A stretch of 22,689 nt of DNA, from positions 1 to 22,689 of the forward strand of contig DJXD01000107.1 of NCBI GenBank assembly GCA_002449585.1. Direction: 5' to 3'. This document shows, piece after piece, positions 22,406 to 22,689 of the stretch (position 1 is its first letter; the number at the start of each line of letters is the position of its first letter). A program made the position numbers and the translations under genes. The stretch comes from Ruminococcus sp. UBA7013 (GTDB lineage: Bacteria > Bacillota > Clostridia > Oscillospirales > Ruminococcaceae). The notes beneath the pieces were generated by a model. That model did no database searches, was not told where the DNA came from, and saw nothing but the letters and a program-made list of their open reading frames with translations.

Positions 22406-22689
22406 TCACTCATTTGTGACGAGTTCGGTATAAGTACCGCCGAGTTTCATCAGTTCGTGATGTGTACCACGCTCCACGACTTTTCCCTTTTCGAGTACGA
22501 TAATTTCATCACAGTCACGGATAGTCGATAATCTGTGTGCGATAACAATACAGGTGATACCTCTGTCCTTGATAGCCTTGACAACTTCAAATTCTGTCTT
22601 GGCATCTAATGCACTGGTAGCTTCGTCGAGAATAATAATAGACGGGTCCTGAGCAAGTACACGAGCGATTTCCATTCTCTGCCGCTGAC
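22406..22689 (-). CDS. ABC transporter ATP-binding protein, C-terminal fragment (cut by window edge)
   Basis: Only the last 94 or so residues are inside the window. They read in from the edge as QRQR (end of the LSGGQRQR signature), then EIARVLAQDPSIIILDEATSALD (Walker B and D-loop) and the H-loop IVIAHRLSTIRDCD. That makes it the end of a type-1 exporter ATPase. By gene order it is probably the NHLM ABC1 subunit with an N-terminal C39 leader peptidase, but that part is outside the window and not proven. Its stop (22406-22408) touches the start region of the next gene, so the two are translationally coupled. Confidence 0.88.
   Translation of the reverse strand, partial: QRQRMEIARVLAQDPSIIILDEATSALDAKTEFEVVKAIKDRGITCIVIAHRLSTIRDCDEIIVLEKGKVVERGTHHELMKLGGTYTELVTNE

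Noticed and set aside
1..22689. CRISPR array, tRNA, rRNA, insertion sequence or attachment site
   Set aside because: Gene packing is tight, and no repeat-spacer pattern, cloverleaf, transposase motif or terminal inverted repeat was noticed. Reading was by eye, so a weak signal could be missed.

Overview
All real genes in this window lie on the minus strand, so the window reads from its right end to its left. The organism is most likely a low-to-mid-GC gut Firmicute of the Clostridia, probably Ruminococcus or a close Oscillospiraceae relative. This is inferred from AT-rich sequence, strong AGGAGG-type ribosome binding sites, TTG/GTG starts, a BspA-like leucine-rich-repeat surface protein, a clostridial YdcF-type gene and an NHLM-type peptide exporter. 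No rRNA, tRNA, CRISPR array or transposase was seen.

Layout, in order of transcription. (1) 22689-17039, a tight operon: the 3' end of an ABC exporter ATPase (cut by the window edge), a second NHLM-type ABC permease/ATPase, a 90-aa Nif11-like double-glycine leader peptide, a membrane-bound HAMP/PP2C (SpoIIE/RsbU-type) phosphatase, a response regulator with a SARP-like DNA-binding output, and a second, unrelated double-glycine peptide of about 97 aa. (2) 16913-10444: a GlgX-type glycogen debranching enzyme with its own promoter region carrying an 11-bp-phased direct repeat, then a STAS domain fused to an AMP-forming acyl ligase, then two HxxxD (condensation/alcohol-acetyltransferase-like) acyltransferases, closed by a hairpin at 10429-10453. 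(3) 10370-7337: a third HxxxD acyltransferase and a MATE transporter fused to a C-terminal RsbW-type ATPase/kinase domain, closed by an 11-bp hairpin at 7238-7274. (4) 7164-2406: a STAS protein, a second MATE-ATPase fusion, a degenerate ATPase-fold protein, a PAS/HD-GYP protein, another STAS protein and a free-standing RsbW-like kinase. (5) 2353-1: a decayed YdcF-family gene and the 5' part of a secreted BspA-like protein.

The striking theme is a partner-switching toolkit: three STAS domains, three plausible RsbW-type ATPase domains plus one degenerate one, and one PP2C phosphatase. No sigma factor is visible. Several of these switch modules are physically fused to metabolic or transport proteins: two to MATE transporters and one to an acyl-adenylating ligase. 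With the acyltransferases and the peptide exporter, the inference is a secreted-product system (an acylated small molecule, a peptide, or both) whose synthesis and export are gated by Ser phosphorylation rather than only by transcription. The fusions and motifs are seen directly in the sequence. The product and the wiring are hypotheses.
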